Origin: Myxococcales bacterium
GTDB lineage: Bacteria > Myxococcota > Polyangia > Nannocystales > Nannocystaceae
DNA length: 64,000 bases
Direction of reading: 5' to 3'
Assembly: GCA_016793465.1 (NCBI GenBank)
Contig: JAEUJW010000079.1
Span: forward strand, 62,001 to 126,000
Positions 57,201 through 64,000 of this stretch are shown here, piece after piece. The notes under the pieces were generated by a model that saw nothing but the letters and a program-made list of their open reading frames with translations, did no database searches and was not told the origin of the DNA. Position 1 is the stretch's first letter. Each line of letters begins with the position of its first letter. The position numbers and the translations under genes are program-made.

Positions 57201-57541
57201 TGGACGCGGCTGCGGGCCCAGTAGACGTCGACGTCCTCGGCGAACAGGACGTGCACGAACGACATGCCGAACATCGAATAGCCGCGCACGGCCTCGACGC
57301 GGGGGGCGGCGAGCAGGGCGCTGGTGATCGGGTAGGTGATCTGGTCCTCGACGAGCGTCGGGCTGCGGCCGCGCCACTCGCTGAAGACGATCACCTGCGG
57401 GTCGCTGAGGTCGGGGATCGCGTCGAGCGGGACCTCGCGGGCGGTGCGCACGGCCAGCAGCGCGAGCATGGCGTACAGCAGCAGCACCATGCCGCGGTGG
57501 CGGGCGCAGACGTCGAGCAGGCTGCCGAAGAACCGAAGCAT
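54221..57541 (-). CDS. cusA: CusA/CzcA-family RND metal efflux pump
   Basis: 1106 residues. Twelve membrane segments and two periplasmic loops. Diagnostic parts: DPQVIVFSEWRGRSPTLVED, GGIAIAIGATVDAEIVMLEA (charged TM4), and PVGVKVFGPDLAAVERAGLE. The Cus/Czc subgroup exports monovalent or divalent metals; the Met cluster of CusA is not obvious, so the ion cannot be fixed. Start ATG abuts the stop TAA of the adaptor gene. Confidence 0.95.
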   Translation of the reverse strand: MLRFFGSLLDVCARHRGMVLLLYAMLALLAVRTAREVPLDAIPDLSDPQVIVFSEWRGRSPTLVEDQITYPITSALLAAPRVEAVRGYSMFGMSFVHVLFAEDVDVYWARSRVQEYMSGIKARLPEDVTPTLGPDATGIGWIFEYALVDRTGAHDLAELRALQDFNLRYALESVPGVAQVAAVGGFERQYQVQLDPERLRAYGLTTTSVADAIRRGNAEVGGRVLELGGREAFIRGRGYLRGEHDLADLVVTTSAGGTPVRVGDVGRVQLGPELRRGLAELDGQGEVVGAIVIARYGTHTLDVIDRVKDKLASIGPGLPPGVEVVTTYDRSALITRAVDTLKHALIEEGVVVALVILIFLLHLRSALLPILSLPLAVLLAFIPMAWLGIPATIMSLGGIAIAIGATVDAEIVMLEACHKRLEHAPKDISEPERRRLLGEAAREVTPAIFFSLLIIAVAFIPVFGLEGQAGRLFKPLAYTKTFVMLAAALLSVTFAPALRDLLIRGKIRREVDHPVSRLIRAVYEPFVYIALRRPLTTLAIGGLAILSAIPVALRLGNEFMPALNEGDVLYMPTTLPGLSIEEAKRQLARQDAVFAGFPEVERTFGKVGRAETPTDPAPLSMVETVVMLKPPEQWPLVERTRWHSGWTPDALDGVFNYFWPERTPETWDELIAKFSASLQLPGWTGAYTMPIRARVDMLTTGVRTPVGVKVFGPDLAAVERAGLEIEALLKDVPGTRSILYERSLGGVYVDIVPDREALARHGLRPADLTDLVESAVGGETITTTVEGRRRFSVQVRLSEDTRGTPERLRDLPVPLPPRPGAAATSAGELTATVPLGRLAEVVLADGPPMLRSEAGLLVGYVYIDLEPWRDLGGYVDDARARVDEAIERGAVALGPGMYVRWTGQYEQLEAMEARMRVLVPLALLLVALLLYLQFRNLTEVLIVLLSIPFALVGSAWMLWLLDYRLSTAVWVGVIALVGLAAQTGVVMIVYIDHAFERRLRAGKIRDRSDIIWAHMEGTVLRVRPKLMTVATMLIGLTPLLWATGSGADVMKRIAAPMIGGLLSSAFLTLELIPVIYTYWRAAQLRRSQETGRPLAEICGLGRLDPP

Positions 57542-59023
57542 TTAATTTTTATTCTCTTCGGCCGCGGGGACGAGGGCGGCGCGCAGGCGGCTCTCGGCGT
57601 CGATCAAGAATGTGGCGCCGGAGACCACGCGGTCGCCGGCCTCGACGCCTTTAATTATTTCGACCTGCTCGTCGAGGCTGTCGCCGACGGTGACGCTGCG
57701 GGGCTCGAGGCGGCCGTCGCCGCGGTCGAGGAACAGGTAGGTGGCGCTGCCGGTGGTGACGAGCGCGTCGCGGGGGACGGCGACGACGCGGCGCGGCGTC
57801 GCGGGGAAGCTGACGGTGGCGTACTCGCCGGCGCGCAGGTCGGCGTCGTCGAGGGTGAGGCGCACGCGGAAGCTGCGGGCGGCGGGGTCGAGCTCGGGGT
57901 AGACGAGGTCGACGGTGAGGTCTTTCTTGTAGTCGGGGCGGGTCGCGAGGGTGAGGGTGGCCCTGTCGCCTTTATTGATGTGCTCGCCGCGGCCGGCGGG
58001 GACCTCGGCGACGACGTAGAGGCGGGCCTTGCTGCGCAATTCGTAGAGGGCGCTGTCGGGGGTGACGTAGGCGCCGAGCACGGCGGTGCGGGCGACGACG
58101 ACGCCGGACGCGGGGGCCTCGAGGGCGATTGTGCGGGCGGGCTTGCCGGAGCTGAGCACGCGGTCGATCGCCGCGGGGGACATGCCGAGCAGCTCGAGGC
58201 GCTGGCGGGCGGCCGCGAGGGCGTTGCCGCCGGCGCCGCCCGACCAGCCGCGGGCGGCCAGCAGCTCGGTCTGGGCCTGGTAGATCTCCGGGCTGTAGAG
58301 GTCGAGCAGGCGCTGGCCGCGGTGCACGGTCACGCCGGTCTCGTCGACGGCGATCTTCTCGATGAAGCCGGCGGCGCGGGCGTGGACCTGGGCGGCGCCC
58401 TCCTCGGCGAGCTGAAGAATTGCCGGGGCGCGCACGCTGGGGGTGAGCTCGATGTGCCTGGCCTCGGCAGTGCGCACGCCGATGGCCTGCAGGCGGTCGA
58501 GGCCGAGCTGCAGGGTCGAGGTGCCGGGCGGGGGCGCGGCGGCCCTGGTCGGCTCGAGGTCCATGTTGCAGATCGGACATGTCCCCGGGGACATGCTGGT
58601 CTGGTCGGGGTGCATCGGGCAGGCGTAGGCGGCGGCCCTGGTCGGCTCGAGGTCCATGTTGCAGATCGGACATGTCCCCGGGGACATGCTGGTCTGGTCG
58701 GGGTGCATCGGGCAGGCGTAGGCGGCGGCGCTCGGGGCCGGGGTGGGAGCGGGCTCGGCGGCGCGGTCGTCGGCGATCGGCTCGAGGTTCATGTGGCAGA
58801 TCGGGCACTCGCCGGGGTCGGCGCTGGTGATCTGCGGGTGCATCGGGCACTGGTACCTGGGGGCGTGCGCGAGGGTCGGGTCGGCGTGGGCGTACGACCA
58901 CCAGGCGGCGCAGGCGGCCGCGAAGGCGCCGGCGAGCAGCAGCCAGCGGACCCACGCGAGGATGGCGACGCCGCGCGGCGGGGCCTCCTCGCCCTCGTGC
59001 ATGGGCTCGTGATCGGGGGTCAT
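57542..59023 (-). CDS. cusB: RND periplasmic adaptor with three metal-binding domains
   Basis: 493 residues. After a membrane anchor (about 20-45) come three heavy-metal-binding (YHYH/CPMHP...CPICxMxL) domains at about 58-81, 102-127 and 133-158. Copies 2 and 3 are identical in DNA over 93 bp. The adaptor proper (hairpin, lipoyl-like VRAPAILQLAEEGAAQVHAR, beta-barrel) follows. The gene overlaps the TolC-like gene by 4 nt and ends directly at the cusA start. Confidence 0.94.
   Translation of the reverse strand: MTPDHEPMHEGEEAPPRGVAILAWVRWLLLAGAFAAACAAWWSYAHADPTLAHAPRYQCPMHPQITSADPGECPICHMNLEPIADDRAAEPAPTPAPSAAAYACPMHPDQTSMSPGTCPICNMDLEPTRAAAYACPMHPDQTSMSPGTCPICNMDLEPTRAAAPPPGTSTLQLGLDRLQAIGVRTAEARHIELTPSVRAPAILQLAEEGAAQVHARAAGFIEKIAVDETGVTVHRGQRLLDLYSPEIYQAQTELLAARGWSGGAGGNALAAARQRLELLGMSPAAIDRVLSSGKPARTIALEAPASGVVVARTAVLGAYVTPDSALYELRSKARLYVVAEVPAGRGEHINKGDRATLTLATRPDYKKDLTVDLVYPELDPAARSFRVRLTLDDADLRAGEYATVSFPATPRRVVAVPRDALVTTGSATYLFLDRGDGRLEPRSVTVGDSLDEQVEIIKGVEAGDRVVSGATFLIDAESRLRAALVPAAEENKN
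58538..58723 (-). repeat. Exact 93-bp tandem duplication inside cusB
   Basis: 58538-58630 and 58631-58723 are identical base for base (in frame, 31 codons). Each holds the perfect palindrome CATGTCCCCGGGGACATG (58578-58595 and 58671-58688). Confidence 0.95.
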
Positions 59024-60546
59024 GGCGCGGTCGGGCTCGAGGGCAGGGGTCGGCGGGCGATGCGGAGGCCGCCGGCGCGGTCGAGGTCGGCGAGGGCGTG
59101 GTCGAGCTCGGACTTGGCGGCGATCAGCTCGACCGAGATGTCGACGTAGGTGGCCTCGGACGACAGCATGGCGAGCAGGTCGGCGCGGCCGACCTCGTAG
59201 CCGGACAGGGCGACCTGACGCGCGCGCTGGCTGGCCGGGAGGGCGCTGCGGCGCAGCACGACCCAGCGGCGCGCGGCGCTCTGGGCGGTCTGCAGGGCGG
59301 CCGCGACCTCGCTGGCGATCTCGAGGCCGGCCTCCTCGAGGTCGGCCTCGGCGGCGGCGACGAGCTCGGCCTGGGCGTCGCGGCGCTTGCGGGCCTGTCC
59401 CGAGAGCCAGGGCAGCGAGAGGTTCACGAGCACGCCGTAGCCGTTGTAGGTCATCATCGACCGGGTCGCGGGGAAGAACGCGAGGCCGACGTCGGCGGCG
59501 GGCAGGTTGGCCTCGCGGCGGGCGGCCTGCAGGTCCATGGCGGCGGCGTCGCGGCGGGCCGCGGCGGCGCGGTGCTCGGGGCGGGCGCCGCGGGCGCGGG
59601 TGATGAGGTCGGCGGGGTCGACGGCGGTGGTCTCGGCGGGCAGGGGGACGGGCGGGCCGAGCGGGGCGTAGGCGGGGCGGGCGAGCAGGCTGTTGAGGCG
59701 GGTGCGGGCGGCGTCGATGGTGGTCTCGTCGGTGGCGACGGCGGCGTGGGCGCGGGCGACCTCGGTCTCGGCGCGGGCGATGTCGAGGAGGGTGCCGGAC
59801 ACGGTCTGGCGGGCCTGGGCGAGCTCGAGGATGCGGTCGCTGACGCTGCGGTGCTCGAGGTGGAGCTGGTGGCGGGCGGTGGCGGCCTCGTAGTCGATGA
59901 AGGCGTGGCGCACGGCGGTGGCGAGGGCCTGGGCGCGGACGTCGCGGTCGGCGGACTCGGCGTCGGCGAGGTGGCGGCGGGCGGCGGCGCGGCGCTTCAG
60001 CGAGCCGGCGGGGGGGATGGGCTGGCGCAGCGCGAGCATCACCATCGGCGAGTCGTAGATCGCGTAGGGGCGGGCCAGCGGGACCTGCCAGAGGTCGAGG
60101 CTGAAGCTGGGGCCGGCGGGCTTGCGCTCGGCCTCGGCGAGCAGCTCCTGGCTGCGCACGCGGTGGCCGGCCGCCCGCAGGCCGGGGTTGTTGGCGAGGG
60201 CGACGCCGACGGCGCGCTCGATGGTGAGGGGGCCGGAGAGGTCGGCGTCGCCGGCTTGTGGGCTGGCCTTCGGGACAGGTGCATTGAGGGCCGCGGCGGC
60301 GAGGCTGCCGGGGGCGGGGCTGTCCTGCGGGACAGGTGTGGGCGAGGCGGCGGGCGCGGGGCCGGCGGCGCGCGTCTCCGCGATGCTGTCCTCGGGGACA
60401 GGTGCGGTGGGCGACGCGGGGGCGCGCGTGCTCGCGGGCCTGGCGTTCGGGACAGGCGTCGGGCCGGCGGCGGCGGGGGCCGACGTCAGGAGGGCGAGGG
60501 CGATCCACGGGCCGGCGGCGGGGATCGTTCGCGGGCAGGGAGGCAC
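59020..60546 (-). CDS. cusC: TolC-family outer-membrane efflux protein
   Basis: 508 residues from the GTG at 60546; this start puts a signal peptide (AAGPWIALALLTSAPAAA) at the N-terminus. Repeated OEP helices (LTIERAVGVALANNPGLRAA, LDIARAETEVARAHAAVATD) follow. Between signal and OEP lie about 75 residues made from four motif copies, (T/A)PVPxDS-like (PVPEDS, PVPQDS). First gene of the cusCBA operon. Confidence 0.9.
   Translation of the reverse strand: MPPCPRTIPAAGPWIALALLTSAPAAAGPTPVPNARPASTRAPASPTAPVPEDSIAETRAAGPAPAASPTPVPQDSPAPGSLAAAALNAPVPKASPQAGDADLSGPLTIERAVGVALANNPGLRAAGHRVRSQELLAEAERKPAGPSFSLDLWQVPLARPYAIYDSPMVMLALRQPIPPAGSLKRRAAARRHLADAESADRDVRAQALATAVRHAFIDYEAATARHQLHLEHRSVSDRILELAQARQTVSGTLLDIARAETEVARAHAAVATDETTIDAARTRLNSLLARPAYAPLGPPVPLPAETTAVDPADLITRARGARPEHRAAAARRDAAAMDLQAARREANLPAADVGLAFFPATRSMMTYNGYGVLVNLSLPWLSGQARKRRDAQAELVAAAEADLEEAGLEIASEVAAALQTAQSAARRWVVLRRSALPASQRARQVALSGYEVGRADLLAMLSSEATYVDISVELIAAKSELDHALADLDRAGGLRIARRPLPSSPTAP
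60262..60458 (+). repeat. Four oriented palindromic motifs in the TolC N-terminal linker
   Basis: Copies at about 60262-60282, 60319-60338, 60385-60404 and 60438-60458, all carrying GGGACAGG on the plus strand. Two are near-perfect (GCTGTCCTGCGGGACAGGTG, GCTGTCCTCGGGGACAGGTG). Confidence 0.85.
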
Positions 60547-60692
60547 GGTGGCACCCGGGTCGCACGATCCGGGCCAGCGCGCAAACTTGGTGATCTCGCG
60601 GGGTCCCGCGGGGGGCGCGGGGCGGCTCGCGAATATTCTCAAGGCGGGTCGAGGATAGTCTTCAGGGGCCTTGCAGCGGCGTTCCGGCGCGA

Positions 60693-60721
60693 GACATGGG
60701 GCCCGGCGTGGGCCCCATGTC
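60693..60721. terminator. 12-bp perfect hairpin
   Basis: GACATGGGGCCC (60693-60704) and GGGCCCCATGTC (60710-60721), loop GGCGT. It lies 21 nt past the stop of the Cys-rich gene at 60742 and is its likely terminator. Confidence 0.7.
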
Positions 60722-60741
60722 GATCGCTGGGTCGATGGTCC

Positions 60742-61704
60742 TTACACGTGCGGGACCAGACAGGCTTGTTCCTGCAGGCGGCAGTCGTTGGTGCAGGCGT
60801 CGGTGGCGGCGTCGCAGTTGAGGCGGCAGGTCGCGTCGTTGCTGGCGGACAGGCGGCTGCGGTCGCACTCGGCGGCGCAGACCGGCAGCTCGTCGGCGCA
60901 GGTCGACACGCAGCTCTGTACGCGCGCGGCGCACTGCTGCTGGCGGGCGGACGGGGTCGGCGGCGGCGGGGGCGTGGTCGGGAGGAAGGCCGGCGCGGCC
61001 GTCGTCGCGGTGGTCGTGGTCGCGGGGCGGGAGGGCAGGGTCGGCTGGGCCGCGCACTGCAGGCGGCAGGTCGCGCGGTCGGTGGGTGAGCCGGTGGTGC
61101 AGGCGGTCTGGCAGCTGGCGATCTGCTGCGGGGACTTCTGGGCCGCGGTCGCCACGGGCTGCGACGTCGGGTAGCGGTGGGCCGCCGGGGCGGGCGGGTA
61201 GTGGAAGTTCGGGCTCAGCGGCCGGGGCTGCGGGGGCAGGGCGGCGGGCTGCGCGGACGTCGTGGTGGTCGTGGTCGTGGTCGTCTGCTTGCGGCCGTCC
61301 TTGACGACGGTGGTGGTCGTCGAGGACGTGGTGGTCGTCGGCTTGACGACCGGCGCGGGCATTGTGGTGACGGTGGTGACCGGGCGGACGGGCGGCGTGG
61401 TGGCGCTCGCGGGCGTGCACTGCAGGCGGCAGGTCTCGCGGTCGGTCTCGCGGGGCTCGGCGTTGCAGGCCACGGCGCAGGCGCTGTCGGGGGCGGCGGG
61501 TCGGGGCGTCGCGGCGGGCGGCTGCGCGGTCGCCACGGGCTGGGCGGCCTGCTGACAGGCGAGCCTGCAGGTGGCGGCGTCGTCGCTGGACAGCGAGGCG
61601 TCGCTGCAGCCGGACAGGCAGGCGTCGGACGGGCTGGCGGCGGTCGCGTGGGCGGCGAGCAGGGCGCCGAGGGCGAAGGGGGCGAGCAGGGAGATGAGAC
61701 GCAT
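60742..61704 (-). CDS. Secreted Cys/Thr-rich protein
   Basis: 320 residues. Signal peptide (LLAPFALGALLAAHATAA), four segments with DxxTCRLxC-type Cys pairs (ATCRLACQQA, ETCRLQCTPA, ATCRLQCAAQ, ATCRLNCDAA) separated by Thr/Pro-rich linkers such as KPTTTTSSTTTTVV. Good GGAGG 8 nt before the ATG. The repeat implies four similar small disulfide modules; no family recognised. Confidence 0.75.
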   Translation of the reverse strand: MRLISLLAPFALGALLAAHATAASPSDACLSGCSDASLSSDDAATCRLACQQAAQPVATAQPPAATPRPAAPDSACAVACNAEPRETDRETCRLQCTPASATTPPVRPVTTVTTMPAPVVKPTTTTSSTTTTVVKDGRKQTTTTTTTTTSAQPAALPPQPRPLSPNFHYPPAPAAHRYPTSQPVATAAQKSPQQIASCQTACTTGSPTDRATCRLQCAAQPTLPSRPATTTTATTAAPAFLPTTPPPPPTPSARQQQCAARVQSCVSTCADELPVCAAECDRSRLSASNDATCRLNCDAATDACTNDCRLQEQACLVPHV

Positions 61705-61801
61705 GGCGAGCCTCCGGACTACCGAGGAGGGTAGCGGGGGAGGCCGGGGGCGCAACGCGTGCGAGGCCGCGAAGCCTGCGGGGTCGGGCGCAAGCGGGGA
61801 G

Positions 61802-61847
61802 GCTGTCCTTCGGGGCAGGTCGCGCGACATGTCCCGGGGGACAGGTG
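61802..61847 (+). repeat. Two adjacent TGTCC/GGACA motif copies
   Basis: GCTGTCCTTCGGGGCAGGTC (61802-61821) and CATGTCCCGGGGGACAGGTG (61828-61847). Confidence 0.8.
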
Positions 61848-61890
61848 GGGGGCGCGGCGCGGGCGCGGCCGGCGACGGCGCGGCGTCGCT

Positions 61891-62030
61891 GCGGAGGTGG
61901 TTCGGGGCACGGGCGGTGCGGCGCCGCGGAGGTGGATCGTGGCACAGGCGGTGCGGCGCCGCGGAGGTGGATCGGGGCACGGGCGGAGGCGCGGCGGAGG
62001 TGGGGCGCCGCACGGGCGGTGCGGCGCTCG
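61891..62030. repeat. Four-unit 35-bp tandem repeat
   Basis: Units starting GCGGAGGTGG at 61891, 61926, 61961 and 61994 (periods 35, 35, 33) share CGGGGCACGGGCGGTGCGGC. Confidence 0.8.
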
Positions 62031-62044
62031 GCGTCGGCGGGGCG

Positions 62045-62064
62045 GATGTCCCCGGGGACAGGTC
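62045..62064 (+). repeat. TGTCC/GGACA motif copy
   Basis: GATGTCCCCGGGGACAGGTC, with an 8-bp inverted repeat core, ends 4 bp before the stop of the next gene. Confidence 0.8.
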
Positions 62065-62067
62065 AGC

Positions 62068-63063
62068 TCAGCACGGGCCGCCGATGCAGCAGTCGCCGGC
62101 GTTCACGCAGAACGCGTCGCAGTAGCAGAACGGGCCGCCCTTGGCGCCGCACTGGCAGGGGGAGCAGGTGTTGGGGTCGTCGGCGCAGTCGGACGGGCAG
62201 CCGCACGAGTCCTCGCCGGGCTGGCACTGGCCGTCGCCGCACACGATGTTCTGGCAGCCGCCGGTGTTGAACGAGCAGTCGCCGTTGCAGCCGAGCGCGC
62301 CGCCGCCGCTGAAGCCGAGGCCCTGGCAGGTCTGGCCGGCGATGTCGCCGCCGTCGCACGACTCGCCGCCGTTGCGCACGCCGTCGCCGCAGTAGGTGCA
62401 GGCGGTCTTGTTGAAGCTGCACGAGGCGGGACTGTTGCAGGCCAGCGCGCCGCCGGCGTAGGGGCTGCCGTTGGGGCTGGGCAGGCTGGTGCAGGTCGAG
62501 TTGGCGAGCTGGGCGCCGGAGCAGTTGGTGCCCATGCCGCCGCAGTCGCACTCCTCGCCGGGGTCGACGGTGCCGTCGCCGCACGACGGGCTGGTGCACG
62601 CCGACTTGTCGAAGATGCAGGCGGGGGCGCACGCCAGCGTGCCGCCGGAGAAGCCGAGGGTCTGGCACGACTGGGCGTTGAGGTTGACGCCGTCGCACTC
62701 CTCGGGGGCGTCGATGAGGCCGTTGCCGCACAGGATGACCGGGCCGGTCGAGGTGCCGGGGTCGACGGGGCCGGTCTCGTCGGCGGAGCCGGTGGTGCCG
62801 ACGATGCCGGTGTCGTCGGCCGAGCCGGTGGTCGGCAGGGTCGGGTCGGACGTCGGCGGGCGGGTGGTCGCGTCGGTGTCGTCGGCGTCGCCGCTGGTGT
62901 CGGTGAGCACGCCGGTGACGCTGGCGCCGCCGGTCATGGGCATCGGCGTGGACGGGACCGGGGACGGCCCGCCGAAGCTGTTCTGCTCCTCGGTGGTGCC
63001 CTCGCCGGCGGCGCAGGCGGCGAGCAGGAGCAGGGCGAGGAGGCGACCGGACGTGCAGGCCAT
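62068..63063 (-). CDS. Lipoprotein with Cys-rich CGNG/CGDG repeats
   Basis: 331 residues. Lipobox LLLAACAAG; an Asp/Thr-rich linker; then four units of the CGNGxxxxxEECD...C...C type (ILCGNGLIDAPEECDG, SCGDGTVDPGEECD, YCGDGVRNGGESCDG, VCGDGQCQPGEDSCG) known as DUF4215-like myxobacterial repeats, and a somatomedin-B-like end (CDAFCVNAGDCCIGGPC). Probably on the cell surface. A TATAGT box on the coding strand (63070-63075) ends 6 nt before the ATG. Confidence 0.82.
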   Translation of the reverse strand: MACTSGRLLALLLLAACAAGEGTTEEQNSFGGPSPVPSTPMPMTGGASVTGVLTDTSGDADDTDATTRPPTSDPTLPTTGSADDTGIVGTTGSADETGPVDPGTSTGPVILCGNGLIDAPEECDGVNLNAQSCQTLGFSGGTLACAPACIFDKSACTSPSCGDGTVDPGEECDCGGMGTNCSGAQLANSTCTSLPSPNGSPYAGGALACNSPASCSFNKTACTYCGDGVRNGGESCDGGDIAGQTCQGLGFSGGGALGCNGDCSFNTGGCQNIVCGDGQCQPGEDSCGCPSDCADDPNTCSPCQCGAKGGPFCYCDAFCVNAGDCCIGGPC

Positions 63064-63069
63064 CACCGC

Positions 63070-63099
63070 ACTATAGATGCGCCGCGGCGGGCCCGGCAA
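63070..63099 (-). promoter_or_regulatory. Promoter candidate of the gene ending at 63063
   Basis: On the minus strand TTGCCG (63099-63094), 18-bp spacer, TATAGT (63075-63070), ending 6 nt before the ATG. Confidence 0.55.
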
Positions 63100-63105
63100 T
63101 CGCAA

Positions 63106-63131
63106 GACCCGGGGGCGGCCGTCCCCGGGTC
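63106..63131. terminator. GACCCGGGG/CCCCGGGTC hairpin
   Basis: 9-bp stem (63106-63114 with 63123-63131) and 8-nt loop, 45 bp after the stop of the gene at 63177. Confidence 0.6.
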
Positions 63132-63176
63132 CTCGTCCGCGCGCCGAGGCATCTGCGTGCCTGTGCAGCGATGCGG

Positions 63177-64000
63177 TCAGTAGCCGTTGGCGCGGTACCC
63201 GGGCGGGGGCGGGGCGTAGCGGTTCGGGAACGGGTCGGCCGAGTCGCGGCGGCGCAGCTCGTCGGGCGAGGCGGCGTAGCCCTCCTCGGCGAAGAACGCG
63301 ACGCCGACCACGCCGATGTTGCGGCCCTTGCCCATGCGCTCGGCGTAGGCGTCGTCCATGTCGCTGAAGCGGAAGGCCGCGACGGTGTCGTCGGACGTGC
63401 GCCAGCCCTCGATCACGAAGCTGGTGTAGGGGTCGACGAGGTAGCCGCGCTTGCTGAAGTCGGCCTCCTGCCCGTCGATGACGTCGAGGCCGTCGACCGA
63501 GGCGAGCACCTCGTAGCGCTGGTTGGAGTTGTTCTCGACGCCGATGACGTAGCGGGCGCCGGCCTCGCCGACGGCGTAGACGTCGCTGCCGACCTGGGCG
63601 CCGGGCAGCGGCGAGCCGGAGTCGTCGCGCAGGGTGAGCGTGAAGGTGCCGGTCTGGTAGGTCGCGCGCTGGGGGTAGCCGCCGGTCTTCCACTGGGAGA
63701 TCTGGCGCACGCCCTCGGCGTCGTTGTAGCGCAGCGACAGCAGCGCGGTCGGCTGCGTGGGGGCGGCGCGGCGGAAGCGGACGCTGCGCACCGAGGAGAA
63801 GCGCTGCTCGCCGTACGAGGTGCCGAGGCCGGGCTTCGGCTGCGGCTGGGGCATCGCCTCGCTGCTGACGCTGGCGTCGCCGGCGGCGCCGTAGTTCGAC
63901 TCCTCCCGGGCGGCGTAGCTCTTGTCGTAGTTCGCGGCGGGCGCGGCGGCCCCGGTCGGGCCGGCGGTCATGCGGGCGCCGCCGGCGTCGGCCATCGGCT
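63177..64000 (-). CDS. Hypothetical protein, 5' end cut by the window
   Basis: At least 272 residues; an ATG is at 63995 but the frame is open to the edge, so the true start may lie outside. The visible part has Gly/Ser/Gln-rich sequence then a beta-rich domain (SVRFRRAAPTQPTALLSLRY, VEGWRTSD-like FVIEGWRTSDDTVAAFRFSD, AERMGKGRNIGVVGVAFFAE). No signal peptide is seen at the visible start. The last 30 residues are Pro/Tyr/Arg-rich. Confidence 0.65.
   Translation of the reverse strand, partial: PMADAGGARMTAGPTGAAAPAANYDKSYAAREESNYGAAGDASVSSEAMPQPQPKPGLGTSYGEQRFSSVRSVRFRRAAPTQPTALLSLRYNDAEGVRQISQWKTGGYPQRATYQTGTFTLTLRDDSGSPLPGAQVGSDVYAVGEAGARYVIGVENNSNQRYEVLASVDGLDVIDGQEADFSKRGYLVDPYTSFVIEGWRTSDDTVAAFRFSDMDDAYAERMGKGRNIGVVGVAFFAEEGYAASPDELRRRDSADPFPNRYAPPPPGYRANGY

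Larger units (their letters stand above)
61705..62067. other. 363-bp repeat-filled intergenic region
   Basis: No gene is supported. It holds a 35-bp tandem repeat (61891-62030) and three palindromic motif copies. Long frames across it come from the repeats. Confidence 0.7.

Noticed and set aside
59024..60565. N-terminal extension of the adaptor gene CusB
   Set aside because: Overlaps the TolC gene on the same strand in another frame; adaptor starts at 59023 with the 4-nt overlap.

Overview
The window is about 72-74% GC (estimated by eye) with strong G/C-ending codon bias. It looks like a chromosomal segment of a myxobacterium. The pointers are a surface protein of choice-of-anchor type, a fungalysin-type M36 metallopeptidase ending in a Gly-Cys-Gly-Cys, hydrophobic, Arg-rich tail (MYXO-CTERM-like), several Cys-rich and Thr-rich lipoproteins, many Hanks kinase, sigma, hybrid-kinase and MerR regulators, and a TIGR04552-like protein. 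Nannocystaceae (Nannocystis-like) is my best guess, not a demonstrated placement. I saw no rRNA, tRNA, CRISPR array, insertion sequence or prophage.

Layout. 0-2.4 kb: tail of a surface protein, then an AbiEi-like/Fic fusion flanked by iteron-like repeats. 2.4-6.5 kb: small Pro-rich protein, FtsB-like protein overlapping a membrane GAF-GGDEF diguanylate cyclase, membrane ferritin-like protein. 6.5-12.4 kb (minus): PEBP lipoprotein, Tex, phosphate transporter pair (DUF47 then PiT), TIGR04552-like protein. 12.4-12.9 kb: palindromic tandem array and structured non-coding DNA. 13-16.8 kb: FAH-family hydrolase, UPF0104 membrane protein, Cys-rich lipoprotein. 17-22.4 kb: signalling block with three sigma-like factors, a Ser/Thr kinase, a lipoprotein and a protein whose signal-peptide segment is triplicated. 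22.5-28.6 kb: GshB, MerR-TPR regulator, YbjN-like/PspA pair, UppS-CdsA. 28.7-33 kb: six-module zinc-ribbon-like protein, 2-TM protein, double-VOC lipoprotein. 33-41.5 kb: M36 protease, receiver plus double KaiC-like ATPase, Tat FAD oxidoreductase, CAP lipoprotein. 41.6-49.5 kb: hybrid kinase, Mla/MCE transport operon with two permeases, SGNH hydrolase. 49.6-54 kb (minus): desaturase-like, geranylgeranyl-reductase-like and thioesterase genes, then a sensor kinase. 54.2-60.5 kb (minus): CusCBA-type metal efflux operon. 60.7-64 kb: Cys-rich secreted proteins and a truncated gene.

Functionally, the window mixes housekeeping genes (ftsB, tex, gshB, uppS, cdsA, phosphate uptake, Mla lipid transport) with envelope-facing accessory genes and signalling proteins. 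Convergent gene pairs are usually separated by strong hairpins. Operons show 4-nt ATGA/GTGA overlaps or direct stop-start abutment.

The most unusual signals are at DNA level: (i) an oriented, imperfectly palindromic motif near GCTGTCC-N3/4-GGGACAGGTG, about two dozen times, inside genes in more than one reading frame and between genes; (ii) 30-bp-period direct repeats on both sides of the Fic gene; (iii) two unrelated genes with in-frame 93-bp tandem duplications; (iv) short A/T-codon patches carrying TTTAAT/ATTAAA inside otherwise GC-saturated genes; (v) TANNNT boxes 5-9 nt upstream of many start codons, suggesting leaderless transcription. All counts were made by eye.
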